DNA from: Thalassobius sp050633445
Lineage (GTDB): Bacteria > Pseudomonadota > Alphaproteobacteria > Rhodobacterales > Rhodobacteraceae
Reading direction: 5' to 3'
Length of the DNA: 64,000 nucleotides
NCBI GenBank assembly: GCA_050633445.1
Contig: JBOEGN010000046.1
Coordinates: 1-64,000, forward strand
Below the pieces are notes generated by a model. It was not told where the DNA came from, searched no databases, and was given only the letters and a program-made list of their open reading frames with translations. Below, one piece after another: positions 7,263 through 15,026 of the stretch (its first letter is position 1; the number at the start of each line of letters is the position of its first letter). The position numbers and the translations under genes were made by a program.

Positions 7263-8105
7263 ATGACTGAACCCACTGACGCTGCCGCCCGGCGCGCGAT
7301 TGCACCTGTGATTTGTTATCCGAACGACACTCTGCCGGTGCCGCCGCTGGACCTGTATCGCGCCGCCCGTCGGACTGCGCGCAAAGTCGACGAAATCATT
7401 GCAGCCCCGCGCGCCGCCGCCAGTTTCCGTGTCCCTGCGGGGCATTTCTTTCGGATTTCCAGCATCAAGGGGCCACAGGTCGGCGATCTGAACCTGTGGA
7501 ACGCCGATGACCTGTCCGAGCGGTTTTATTCGGGCAAAAGCCGCGCGTTACACGGAACTCACCTGACAGTCGGAGAGCGGATGTGGTCCTCGTTTCCAAC
7601 CCTGCGTCCCATGGCGACGATTATCGAGGATACGCTGAGCTGGTACGGGATCGACGAATTTGGCGGCTCGGTCCATGACGTGATTGGCACGCGCTGCGAT
7701 CCGTATACCCATGCTTTGCTGGCTGGGGGACAATACCACCAGTGCTGTCATTCGAATTTGACCCGCGCGCTGGCGGATGCAACCGGGATGACCCTGGTCG
7801 AGGTCGAGCCGTTTGTGCATGACGTTCTGAATGTTTTCATGTGCACCGGGTTCACACGCGACACCGGCCAGTATTTTATGAAGGCCAGCCCCGTGCGCCC
7901 TGGCGACTATCTGGAATTCTTTGCCGAGATCAACCTGCTGGGCGCTCTGTCTGCCTGCCCAGGCGGGGATTGCTCTTCGGAGCACAGCTCGGACACGGCG
8001 GCCTGTTACCCGCTGCTGATCGAAGTGTTCGCCCCCGAGGATGGGACGCTTGACGGTTGGCAAAGCCCGCCGCGCAACGGGTATGATCGCAGTCACGGGC
8101 GTTAA
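7263..8105 (+). CDS. DUF1989 / urea carboxylase-associated family protein
   Basis: 280 residues. The CPGGDCSS segment near residue 239, the HSNLTRAL region near 163 and the FRVPAGHFFRI opening of the domain near 61 match the DUF1989 family. These proteins are often found near urea carboxylase or aminomethyl-transfer genes but their chemistry is not established. Paired cysteine and histidine residues suggest metal binding. No urea carboxylase or allophanate hydrolase lies nearby, so this copy is an orphan. It stands alone, 142 bases after the previous gene and converging on deoD. Confidence 0.78.
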   Translation: MTEPTDAAARRAIAPVICYPNDTLPVPPLDLYRAARRTARKVDEIIAAPRAAASFRVPAGHFFRISSIKGPQVGDLNLWNADDLSERFYSGKSRALHGTHLTVGERMWSSFPTLRPMATIIEDTLSWYGIDEFGGSVHDVIGTRCDPYTHALLAGGQYHQCCHSNLTRALADATGMTLVEVEPFVHDVLNVFMCTGFTRDTGQYFMKASPVRPGDYLEFFAEINLLGALSACPGGDCSSEHSSDTAACYPLLIEVFAPEDGTLDGWQSPPRNGYDRSHGR

Positions 8106-8161
8106 AACGTGTGACCCCTTGGTTCTGCTAGGTGCTCGCGGTTTCCAAGCAGGCCAGGGTC

Positions 8162-8189
8162 GCGGCATTCCTCGTTAGGAAAATGCCGC
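8162..8189. repeat. Inverted repeat around the deoD stop codon
   Basis: GCGGCATT at 8162-8169 and AATGCCGC at 8182-8189 form a perfect 8-bp stem, with the deoD stop codon inside the 12-base loop. It lies in the convergent gap between the DUF1989 gene and deoD. No T-run follows on either strand, so any bidirectional terminator activity would be weak. Confidence 0.35.
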
Positions 8190-8879
8190 TTCCAGCGCGA
8201 TTTCGACCATGTCCCCGAACGAGCTTTCGCGATCTTCACTTGGCAAGGCCTCGCCGGTAAGTAAATGGTCCGAGACAGTCAGAACAGCCAGTGCCCGGAC
8301 GCCATAGCGCGCGGCCAGATTGTACAGCTCGGCGGCCTCCATCTCGACTCCTAGAATGCCGTGACGGACCATTTGTTCGTTCAGATCAGGGCGTTCGTCG
8401 TAAAACACGTCCGCTGAATAAATTCCGCCGACATGGGTCGGGACATTCTTAGCCGCAGCGGCCGCAGAGGCGGCGCTTAGCAGCCCATAGTCGGCGCAGG
8501 GTGCAAAATTCAGCTCCTTGAAAATTCCGATCGACGGAGTCGAGATCGACGACGCCGTCATCGCCAAGATAACATCTCGCAGGTTCACCGATTTTTGCAT
8601 ACCGCCGCAAGAACCGATGCGAATCAATGTCTTAGCGCCATAGTCCCGGATCAACTCGTTGGCATAGATCGACAACGAGGCCATCCCCATTCCTGATCCG
8701 TGGATTGTTACAGGATTGCCGTTCCAAGTGCCGGTATAGCCCAGCATCCCTCTGACTTCGTTGACTAATTTTGGAGAGGCTAGAAAAGTCTCGGCCGCCC
8801 ATTTCGCGCGATAGGGATCGCCTGGCATCAGGACGGTTTCTGCGATCTCTCCGGGTTTTGCGCCGATATGGATGGTCAT
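8175..8879 (-). CDS. deoD: Purine-nucleoside phosphorylase (DeoD type)
   Basis: 234 residues, the usual hexameric DeoD length. GDPYRAK near residue 20 and RIGSCGG near 87 bind phosphate, VEMEAAELY near 178 binds the ribose and base, and SDHLLTG near 203 carries the catalytic aspartate. It splits purine (deoxy)nucleosides to base and (deoxy)ribose-1-phosphate in the cytoplasm. A BMP-type ABC transporter of probable nucleoside specificity is encoded at 19.1-24.1 kb on the same strand, which fits nucleoside salvage, though the loci are not adjacent. Confidence 0.93.
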   Translation of the reverse strand: MTIHIGAKPGEIAETVLMPGDPYRAKWAAETFLASPKLVNEVRGMLGYTGTWNGNPVTIHGSGMGMASLSIYANELIRDYGAKTLIRIGSCGGMQKSVNLRDVILAMTASSISTPSIGIFKELNFAPCADYGLLSAASAAAAAKNVPTHVGGIYSADVFYDERPDLNEQMVRHGILGVEMEAAELYNLAARYGVRALAVLTVSDHLLTGEALPSEDRESSFGDMVEIALEAAFS

Positions 8880-8928
8880 TTCTGAGTCCTTGTTTACGGG
8901 TTTTCAATCATGCAGCCACTAGCGTGGG

Positions 8929-9378
8929 TCAGCGCTGATATTTGATGAAAGGGGTGACATGGGCGATGCGGTCATACAGCTGGCGCGCGTTTGCGTTGAA
9001 TTCCTGCGTCATCCAATACACAGATGGTGTGCCGTTTTTGTCCGCAAAATCATAGACCTTTTCGATCAGCGCTCGCCCGATACCTTGGCCTCGGGCGTCA
9101 GGATCAGCATAGAGATCTTGCAGATAGACCACATCCTCGACCCGCCAGTTATGGGCATGCAGGATGTAATGTACCAATCCCACGGCCCGCCCATCCAGAA
9201 CCGCCAAAAACGCCCCATGATGCGGGTGATTGGCTGAGACCTGGCGTGCGAATGTAGTCTCATAGACTTCTTCGCTGACAGCACTTTCATAGAAGTCCAG
9301 ATAGGCTGTCCATAGACGCCGCCAGTCGGCATGGTCCGAGGCTTGTAGAGTGCGGATTTCGAGGGTCATTGCATTCAT
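8929..9378 (-). CDS. GNAT-family N-acetyltransferase
   Basis: 149 residues with the GNAT core: the acetyl-CoA loop ARGQGIGRALIEKV near residue 95, preceded by the VVYLQDLYADPD strand, and a closing strand with NANARQLYDRIA near 127. The substrate cannot be deduced. Transcribed after ecm on the minus strand, 80 bases downstream, with a hairpin at 9407-9434 between them, and 49 bases before deoD. Small-molecule or antibiotic-type amine acetylation is the default expectation for this family. Confidence 0.82.
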   Translation of the reverse strand: MNAMTLEIRTLQASDHADWRRLWTAYLDFYESAVSEEVYETTFARQVSANHPHHGAFLAVLDGRAVGLVHYILHAHNWRVEDVVYLQDLYADPDARGQGIGRALIEKVYDFADKNGTPSVYWMTQEFNANARQLYDRIAHVTPFIKYQR

Positions 9379-9406
9379 CCCGTGTTTTGGTGTTCAGAAT
9401 GCAGAA

Positions 9407-9434
9407 CCGCCCGCGGCATGGCAACCACGGGCGG
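9407..9434 (-). terminator. Hairpin downstream of ecm, weak terminator
   Basis: A 10-bp GC-rich stem with one mismatch (9407-9416 with 9425-9434) and an 8-base loop lies 25 bases after the ecm stop on the minus strand. The following bases are TTCTGCATTCTG, a poor T-tract, so partial termination or transcript stabilisation is more likely. Confidence 0.4.
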
Positions 9435-9458
9435 CTTGGAAAACGTCGGACTGCGGAA

Positions 9459-11426
9459 TTACTCTGCGGCAACTTTCTGAGGATCAACCAGCGTCACGAT
9501 GTCCATCATGATGGTGTTGAGCTCGAAATCCTTGGGCGTATAGACCTTGGCCACCCCCATCGCCAGCAGACGCTGCGCGTCGTCGTCCGGGATGATGCCA
9601 CCAACGATCACGGGGATATGGCCCAGGCCGGCCTCGCGCATTTGCACCATCATATCCTCGACCAGCGGGATATGGCTGCCAGACAGGATCGACAGGCCGA
9701 CAACGTGCGCGTCCTGTTCGCGTGCGGTCTTAACCAGCTCTTCAGGGGTCAGGCGAATGCCGTCGTAGGTGATGTCCATGCCGCAATCGCGGGCGCGGAA
9801 GGCGATCTGCTCGGCACCGTTGGAGTGGCCGTCGAGACCGGGTTTGCCGACCAGGAACTTCATGCGGCGGCCCAAACGGTCCGAAACCGCATCCACGGCG
9901 TTGCGGATATCATCCAGCCCTTCGGTCTTGTTCGAGACTGACTTGGACACGCCCGTCGGGCCGCGATATTCGCCATGCACCACCCGCATCTGCGCGGCCC
10001 ATTCACCAGTGGTCACGCCTGCCTTGGCACAAGCGATCGAGGCGGGCATGACGTTTTCGCCCTTCTTCGAGGCTTCGCGCAGCGCGGCCAGTGCGGCATC
10101 CACGGCGGCTTGATCTCGGCTAGAGCGCCATTCGTTCAGGCGGTTGATCTGCTCGGCCTCGACGGCGGGATCGACGACCATGATGCCACCGTCGCCGGCG
10201 GTCAGCGGCGAGGCTTCGGCCTCGGTCCACTTGTTCACGCCGACCACGATGGTCTCGTTCTTTTCGATCCGGTTCAGGCGATCCGCGTTCGATTCCACCA
10301 GGCGCGATTTCATGTATTCGATCGAGGCAACGGCCCCGCCCATCGAATCCAGATTGGCCAGCTCGTGACGTGCGCCTTCCTTCAGGGCTTCGACCTTGCG
10401 ATCGACGGCGGGGTTGCCTTCGAACAGGTCTTCGTATTCCAGCAGGTCGGTTTCATAGGCCATGATCTGCTGCATCCGCAGCGACCATTGCTGATCCCAG
10501 GGGCGCGGCAGGCCGAGGGCTTCGTTCCACGCGGGCAGCTGCACCGCGCGGGCACGGGCCTTTTTCGACAGGGTCACGGCCAGCATTTCGATCAGGATGC
10601 GGTAGACGTTGTTTTCCGGCTGCTGCTCGGTCAGACCCAACGAGTTCACCTGCACGCCATAGCGGAAACGACGGTATTTCGGGTTCTCGACACCATAGCG
10701 CGTTTCCAGAATCTCGTCCCACAGGTCCACAAAGGCGCGCATTTTGCACATCTCTGTGACGAAACGGATGCCTGCGTTCACAAAGAAGGAAATCCGGCCG
10801 CACAGGGCAGGGAAATCCTCGGCCGGAACGCGCGGCTTCAGCGCGTCCAGAACGGCGATACCTGTGGCCAGGGCAAAGGCCAGTTCCTGCTCGGGCGTCG
10901 CGCCGGCCTCTTGCAGGTGATAGGAACACACGTTCATCGGGTTCCATTTCGGCACGTTTTCATAGCAATATTCGGCCACGTCCGCGATCATCTTCAACGA
11001 CGGTTTGGGCGGGCAGATATAAGTGCCGCGCGACAGGTATTCCTTGATCAGGTCGTTCTGCACGGTGCCCTGAAGCTTGGTCACGTCAGCGCCCTGTTCC
11101 TCGGCCACGGCGATATACAGCGACAGCAGCCAGGGCGCGGTCGCGTTGATCGTCATCGAGGTGTTCATCTGCTCCAGCGGGATCTGGTCGAACAGCGCGC
11201 GCATGTCGCCTAGATGGCTGACGGGCACGCCGACCTTACCAACTTCGCCGCGGGCCAGAATGTGGTCGCTGTCATATCCGGTTTGCGTGGGCAGATCGAA
11301 GGCGACGGACAGACCGGTTTGCCCCTTGGACAGGTTGGTCCGGTACAGCGCGTTCGAGGCTTTGGCGGTCGAATGGCCCGCATAGGTGCGGAACAGCCAG
11401 GGGCGGTCTTTCTGGATCTCGGTCAT
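9459..11426 (-). CDS. ecm: Ethylmalonyl-CoA mutase
   Basis: About 655 residues. The N-terminal part has RPWLFRTYAGHSTA and GLSVAFDLPTQTGYDSDH, typical of the CoA-binding barrel of B12-dependent acyl-CoA mutases. The C-terminal cobalamin domain has GLDGHSNGAEQ (the D-x-H-x-x-G lower-ligand motif) near residue 526 and LSILSGSHIPLVE. It converts ethylmalonyl-CoA to methylsuccinyl-CoA. An upstream in-frame start at 11453 exists, but MTEIQKDRPW at 11426 matches the expected start. Divergent from ccr, whose product is the step before; this pairing separates it from methylmalonyl-CoA mutase. Confidence 0.92.
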   Translation of the reverse strand: MTEIQKDRPWLFRTYAGHSTAKASNALYRTNLSKGQTGLSVAFDLPTQTGYDSDHILARGEVGKVGVPVSHLGDMRALFDQIPLEQMNTSMTINATAPWLLSLYIAVAEEQGADVTKLQGTVQNDLIKEYLSRGTYICPPKPSLKMIADVAEYCYENVPKWNPMNVCSYHLQEAGATPEQELAFALATGIAVLDALKPRVPAEDFPALCGRISFFVNAGIRFVTEMCKMRAFVDLWDEILETRYGVENPKYRRFRYGVQVNSLGLTEQQPENNVYRILIEMLAVTLSKKARARAVQLPAWNEALGLPRPWDQQWSLRMQQIMAYETDLLEYEDLFEGNPAVDRKVEALKEGARHELANLDSMGGAVASIEYMKSRLVESNADRLNRIEKNETIVVGVNKWTEAEASPLTAGDGGIMVVDPAVEAEQINRLNEWRSSRDQAAVDAALAALREASKKGENVMPASIACAKAGVTTGEWAAQMRVVHGEYRGPTGVSKSVSNKTEGLDDIRNAVDAVSDRLGRRMKFLVGKPGLDGHSNGAEQIAFRARDCGMDITYDGIRLTPEELVKTAREQDAHVVGLSILSGSHIPLVEDMMVQMREAGLGHIPVIVGGIIPDDDAQRLLAMGVAKVYTPKDFELNTIMMDIVTLVDPQKVAAE

Positions 11427-11891
11427 GGCGGCCTCGTGAATCAGGTTGGGCAATATTCTTGCGTTGACGTGTTGATACTTGGAATTTTATGCCTCTGTCA
11501 ATTCGCCGCGACGCGGCATTCGGGGGGTGTTGCGCAGAAAAACCGCTGCAAGGCGGCAAATCCGGGCAGGCTTGGGGTGATTCCGCTGCCTGTTGGCGCA
11601 AATACTGACAGTATAATGGGTGAGAGTCGCTCCAAGGCACGGTTAGACATAGGTCGCAGGCGCTTGATTCTATATGTGATGTCGCTCAGGACGCGTGCCG
11701 GGCTAATTCTATGTCGGAACTACATGTTTTTCGCGGGTGCAGCAAAAATCGTCCGAAATTTCTGCGCTTGCAGGGTCATAAAATTACAAAACAGATAGAA
11801 ATGGCGTTGCATTATTTCGTCTCGAACAGTATCCCATCCTCAGGAAGCGACGATTCTGCGTCGCGGCAAGATATTCTAGATGGAGGCTGAC
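11427..11891. other. Divergent intergenic region ecm-ccr
   Basis: A 465-base regulatory region between two divergent pathway genes. On the plus strand a perfect TATAAT occurs at 11612-11617 without a good -35 at 17 bases, and TTGCAT-N17-TATCCC occurs at 11807-11835 close to ccr. AT content rises toward ccr. I see no convincing coding frame. Confidence 0.6.
11807..11835 (+). promoter_or_regulatory. Candidate sigma-70-type promoter of ccr
   Basis: TTGCAT (11807-11812), 17-base spacer, TATCCC (11830-11835). It would give a leader of about 50 bases to the ccr ATG at 11892. Both hexamers deviate from consensus, as is common for regulated alphaproteobacterial promoters. Confidence 0.33.
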
Positions 11892-13181
11892 ATGGCTCTG
11901 GACACCGAAACCGGGATTGCACCCTACGACGCACCTGAAAAAGATCTGTACGAAATCGGCGAAATGCCGCCTCTGGGCTATGTTCCCAAGAAGATGTACG
12001 CGTGGGCGATCCGCCGCGAGCGTCATGGCGAACCCGATACCTCGTTCGAGAAAGAAGTCGTGGATACCTGGCAGATCGACAGCCACGAAGTGCTGGTTCT
12101 GGTGATGGCCGCAGGCGTGAACTATAATGGCGTTTGGGCCGGTCTGGGTCAGCCGATCTCGCCTTTTGACGTGCACGGTCAGGACTATCACATCGCGGGT
12201 TCGGATGCCTCGGGCATCGTTTGGGCCGTAGGTGACAAAGTCAAAACCTGGAAAGTGGGCGACGAAGTCGTGATCCACTGTAACCAGGACGACGGTGACG
12301 ACGAAGAGTGTAACGGCGGCGACCCGATGTTCTCGCCTACGCAGCGTATCTGGGGCTATGAAACCGGCGACGGCTCTTTCAGCCAGTTCACCCGCGTGCA
12401 GGCGCAGCAGTTGATGCCGCGTCCCAAGCACCTGACCTGGGAAGAGAGCGCCTGCTACACTCTGACCCTGGCCACCGCATACCGCATGCTGTTTGGCCAC
12501 CACCCGCACGAGCTGAAGCCGGGCCAGAACGTTCTGGTTTGGGGCGCGTCGGGCGGTCTGGGCTCTTATGCGATCCAGCTGGCCAACACGGCTGGTGCCA
12601 ACGCGATCGGCGTGATCTCGGACGAGAGCAAGCGTCAGTTCGTGATGGATCAGGGCGCCAAGGGCGTGATCAACCGCAAGGACTTTAATTGCTGGGGGCA
12701 GCTGCCCACGGTGAACTCGCCCGAATACAACGCGTGGCTGAAAGAAGCCCGTAAATTCGGCAAGGCCATCTGGGACATCACCGGCAAAGGCGTCAGCGTC
12801 GACATGGTGTTTGAACATCCCGGCGAAGCGACCTTCCCCGTGTCGACTCTGATCGTCAAAAAGGGCGGTATCGTGGTGATTTGCGCCGGTACGTCTGGTT
12901 TCAACACCACCTTTGACGTGCGCTATATGTGGATGCACCAGAAGCGTTTGCAGGGCTCGCACTTTGCCAACCTGAAGCAAGCCGCCTCGGCCAACCGCCT
13001 GATGTGCGAGCGTCGTTTGGACCCGTGCATGTCGGAAGTGTTCGAATGGGATGAAATCCCCGCCGCGCACATGAAGATGCTGCGCAACGAGCACAAGCCC
13101 GGCAACATGGCTGTGTTGGTTCAGTCGCCGAAAACCGGCCTGCGCACCGTCGAAGACGTGCTGGAAGCCGGCAAAGCCTAA
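11892..13181 (+). CDS. ccr: Crotonyl-CoA carboxylase/reductase
   Basis: 429 residues, the normal Ccr length, in the zinc-independent medium-chain reductase family. NADPH-binding WGASGGLGSYAIQLA lies near residue 217. AAGVNYNGVWAGLGQP near 73 and IAGSDASGIVW near 101 are characteristic of crotonyl-CoA enzymes. It performs reductive carboxylation of crotonyl-CoA to ethylmalonyl-CoA, the key step of the ethylmalonyl-CoA pathway. The ATG at 11892 has GGAGG at 11882-11886; an in-frame ATG at 11880 lacks one. Divergent from ecm and closed by a terminator at 13208. Confidence 0.95.
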   Translation: MALDTETGIAPYDAPEKDLYEIGEMPPLGYVPKKMYAWAIRRERHGEPDTSFEKEVVDTWQIDSHEVLVLVMAAGVNYNGVWAGLGQPISPFDVHGQDYHIAGSDASGIVWAVGDKVKTWKVGDEVVIHCNQDDGDDEECNGGDPMFSPTQRIWGYETGDGSFSQFTRVQAQQLMPRPKHLTWEESACYTLTLATAYRMLFGHHPHELKPGQNVLVWGASGGLGSYAIQLANTAGANAIGVISDESKRQFVMDQGAKGVINRKDFNCWGQLPTVNSPEYNAWLKEARKFGKAIWDITGKGVSVDMVFEHPGEATFPVSTLIVKKGGIVVICAGTSGFNTTFDVRYMWMHQKRLQGSHFANLKQAASANRLMCERRLDPCMSEVFEWDEIPAAHMKMLRNEHKPGNMAVLVQSPKTGLRTVEDVLEAGKA

Positions 13182-13207
13182 GCCTGTTCAAAACATGAAT
13201 TTGCGAG

Positions 13208-13245
13208 CCGCCGGAGGGAAACCTCTGGCGGTTTTGCCGTTTTTG
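13208..13245 (+). terminator. Rho-independent terminator of ccr
   Basis: A 10-bp stem (13208-13217 with 13222-13231, one G-T wobble) capped by a GAAA tetraloop and followed by TTTT, then TTTTT, 26 bases after the ccr stop codon. Confidence 0.88.
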
Positions 13246-13315
13246 TAACCTCGCTATTTATGGGGAGTTGAAATTCGTGAATTTCGGCGCGGAAAGGGTT
13301 CGTGCTATGATTGTG

Positions 13316-13330
13316 TTAACCTTTCGTTAA
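13316..13330. promoter_or_regulatory. CtrA-type binding site (TTAA-N7-TTAA) upstream of the luxR locus
   Basis: TTAA at 13316-13319 and TTAA at 13327-13330 are separated by exactly seven bases, and each is part of a GTTAAC hexamer. This is a perfect match to the alphaproteobacterial CtrA consensus. A further TTAAC follows at 13332-13336 and a third GTTAAC at 13346-13351 just before the small-gene start. CtrA control of quorum sensing and of gene transfer or motility genes is known in Rhodobacterales; binding here is inferred. Confidence 0.6.
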
Positions 13331-13352
13331 CTTAACAGGCAGAGTGTTAACC

Positions 13353-13568
13353 ATGAAGAACGACTGGATCTTGGATGTTCTCTCGGACCTGAAAAATTTC
13401 GCACAGTCGAATGGTCACGCCTTGCTTGCCGAGCAGCTCGCGCAGGCCCGGCTGGTCGCTGCGGTCGAGATGGCATCCGCCGACACGGGGGGCACTCTTG
13501 CAATACACGGCGATGAAGCCGCGGTTAGAGTTGATACTGGACGAGCTGGAGCGCGCTACCAGTCTTGA
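13353..13568 (+). CDS. Small protein overlapping luxR
   Basis: 71 residues, starting MKNDWILDVLSDLKNFAQSN. The first 50 residues look like a real helical protein (LLAEQLAQARLVAAVEMA), while the tail, which overlaps luxR by 56 bases in another frame, is less structured. The start lies directly after a GTTAAC box and the frame is translationally positioned to couple to luxR at 13513. I do not recognise a named family. It may be a regulator-associated microprotein or a leader that sets LuxR translation. Confidence 0.62.
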   Translation: MKNDWILDVLSDLKNFAQSNGHALLAEQLAQARLVAAVEMASADTGGTLAIHGDEAAVRVDTGRAGARYQS

Positions 13569-14226
13569 ACATCTGCAAGCCGCTCTCGAAGACCTGCGCG
13601 ACCATTACAGGGTCGATCACATAGTCTATCATTGGGTCAATTCCGCAGGCGAACAATACGGTTGCGGCACCTATGATCCTGCCTGGGCTGTACGGTATCA
13701 AGAGAAAGATTACCTAAGGATTGACCCTGTCATTCAGGGCTGTTTCCAGCGTTTTCATCCTGTGGATTGGAACGACCTGGATTGGAGCAGCCGTGCCGCC
13801 AAAGCGCTGCGCGAGGACGCGATTGCGCATGGGGTAGGGAACCAGGGTTTCTCGGTCCCGATACGCGGGCCGAATGGTCAATTTGCGCTGTTCACTGTCA
13901 ATCACACTTGTCAGGATGACATGTGGGCTCGGTTCACTGAAATGCATCGCAGCGGGCTGATCCTGATGGCGTATTACTGCAACCAAAAGGCGCTGGAATT
14001 CGAGCCCGGCCGCAGTCCCGCGCCGTCTCAGGCATTGTCCCCGCGCGAGGTGGACGCGCTGACGCTGATCGCCCTGGGACAGAGCCGTGCGCAGGTGGCC
14101 AACGCCCTGTCGATCTCGGAGCACACACTGCGGGTCTATATCGAAAGTGCTCGGTTCAAACTGGGGGCGCTGAACACGACACATGCGGTCGCGCGGGCGA
14201 TCAGCCGCGGACTTATCGTGGTTTAA
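13513..14226 (+). CDS. luxR: LuxR-family quorum-sensing transcriptional regulator
   Basis: 237 residues with two domains. The N-terminal autoinducer-binding domain carries the conserved aromatic and aspartate pattern (YHWVN near 39, YLRIDPVIQG near 68, VDWND near 83). The C-terminal helix-turn-helix starts at LSPREVDALTLIALGQ near 176 with HTLRVYIESARFKLGA as the recognition region. It should bind an acyl-homoserine lactone and control transcription. An in-frame start at 13411 would add 34 unrelated residues. luxI follows 110 bases downstream, so this is a cognate pair. Preceded by CtrA-type sites. Confidence 0.92.
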   Translation: MKPRLELILDELERATSLEHLQAALEDLRDHYRVDHIVYHWVNSAGEQYGCGTYDPAWAVRYQEKDYLRIDPVIQGCFQRFHPVDWNDLDWSSRAAKALREDAIAHGVGNQGFSVPIRGPNGQFALFTVNHTCQDDMWARFTEMHRSGLILMAYYCNQKALEFEPGRSPAPSQALSPREVDALTLIALGQSRAQVANALSISEHTLRVYIESARFKLGALNTTHAVARAISRGLIVV

Positions 14227-14336
14227 CGGTTTGGTAACCTTATGACTTCATTAACTAAAACGTCCTGCTCTTAGGGGGATTCGTTAACCTTGCTTGCCTA
14301 GCGTCCGGTGCATTCACGATGCTCGGAGGCTGGACG

Positions 14337-14975
14337 ATGCTGCGTTATCTTTATGCAGAAGACCTGAAGACTACCCCCCTGTTGCGCGACACGATGTTTC
14401 GGGATCGCGCCGATCAGTTCAAAACCCGTTTGGGTTGGGACGTGACTGTAAACGCGCAGGGTGAAGAACGTGACGAATATGATGATTTGAACCCGCTCTA
14501 TGTGATCTGGCAGCGCCCGGATGGCACGCATGGCGGCTCTATGCGGTTCCTGCCCACGACGGGGCGCTGCATGGTAAACGACCACTTTTTGGATCTGACC
14601 GGCGGGGTACGTATCCAAAGCCCGTTGATCTGGGAATGCACCCGGTTTTGCCTGACCCGTGGGGCCGAAGCGACAGTGGCAGCCGCCCTGATGCTGGGTG
14701 GTGGAGAGATCCTGGAACGCTTTGGATTGCGCCATTTTGCAGGGGTTTTCGACGCCCGAATGGTGCGGATTTATCGGCGGATCGGCTCTTCGCCTACAGT
14801 TTTGGGGACCTCTGGCAGTGGCCGTGACGCAATCAGTGTCGGTCTTTGGGAGTTTTCCCCCGAAGCAAAGGCGCGTGTCGCCCGCCAAGCCGGGCTGTCA
14901 GAGGCCCTTTCCGACGCCTGGTTTAAGCAGGCCTTCAAGCCCGGTTCGCAGCCCCCCTTTGCGCTGACTGGTTGA
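14337..14975 (+). CDS. luxI: Acyl-homoserine-lactone synthase
   Basis: 212 residues starting MLRYLYAEDL. The SMRFLPTTGRCMVNDHF segment near residue 60 and WECTRFCLTRGAE near 95 match the conserved LuxI blocks (arginine-rich beta strand and W-E-x-x-R-F). These enzymes join S-adenosylmethionine and an acyl-ACP to make the N-acyl-homoserine lactone signal. Acyl chain length cannot be read from sequence. A possible start at 14319 would add six residues, but GGAGG at 14324-14328 favours 14337. The upstream gap has a GTTAAC half-site at 14283-14288 but no clear lux box. Confidence 0.93.
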   Translation: MLRYLYAEDLKTTPLLRDTMFRDRADQFKTRLGWDVTVNAQGEERDEYDDLNPLYVIWQRPDGTHGGSMRFLPTTGRCMVNDHFLDLTGGVRIQSPLIWECTRFCLTRGAEATVAAALMLGGGEILERFGLRHFAGVFDARMVRIYRRIGSSPTVLGTSGSGRDAISVGLWEFSPEAKARVARQAGLSEALSDAWFKQAFKPGSQPPFALTG

Positions 14976-15026
14976 TCCCGCGATTGGGTGCTGGTGCCTG
15001 TCGCGGACAGGATGTAGGGTCGCGCC

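Noticed and set aside
9975..11213. 412-codon plus-strand frame inside ecm
   Set aside because: Mirror frame of ecm with no recognisable domain and no ribosome site; ecm itself has full-length family motifs.
11784..13094. 436-codon minus-strand frame across ccr
   Set aside because: Shadow of ccr; His/Val-rich translation with no family features.
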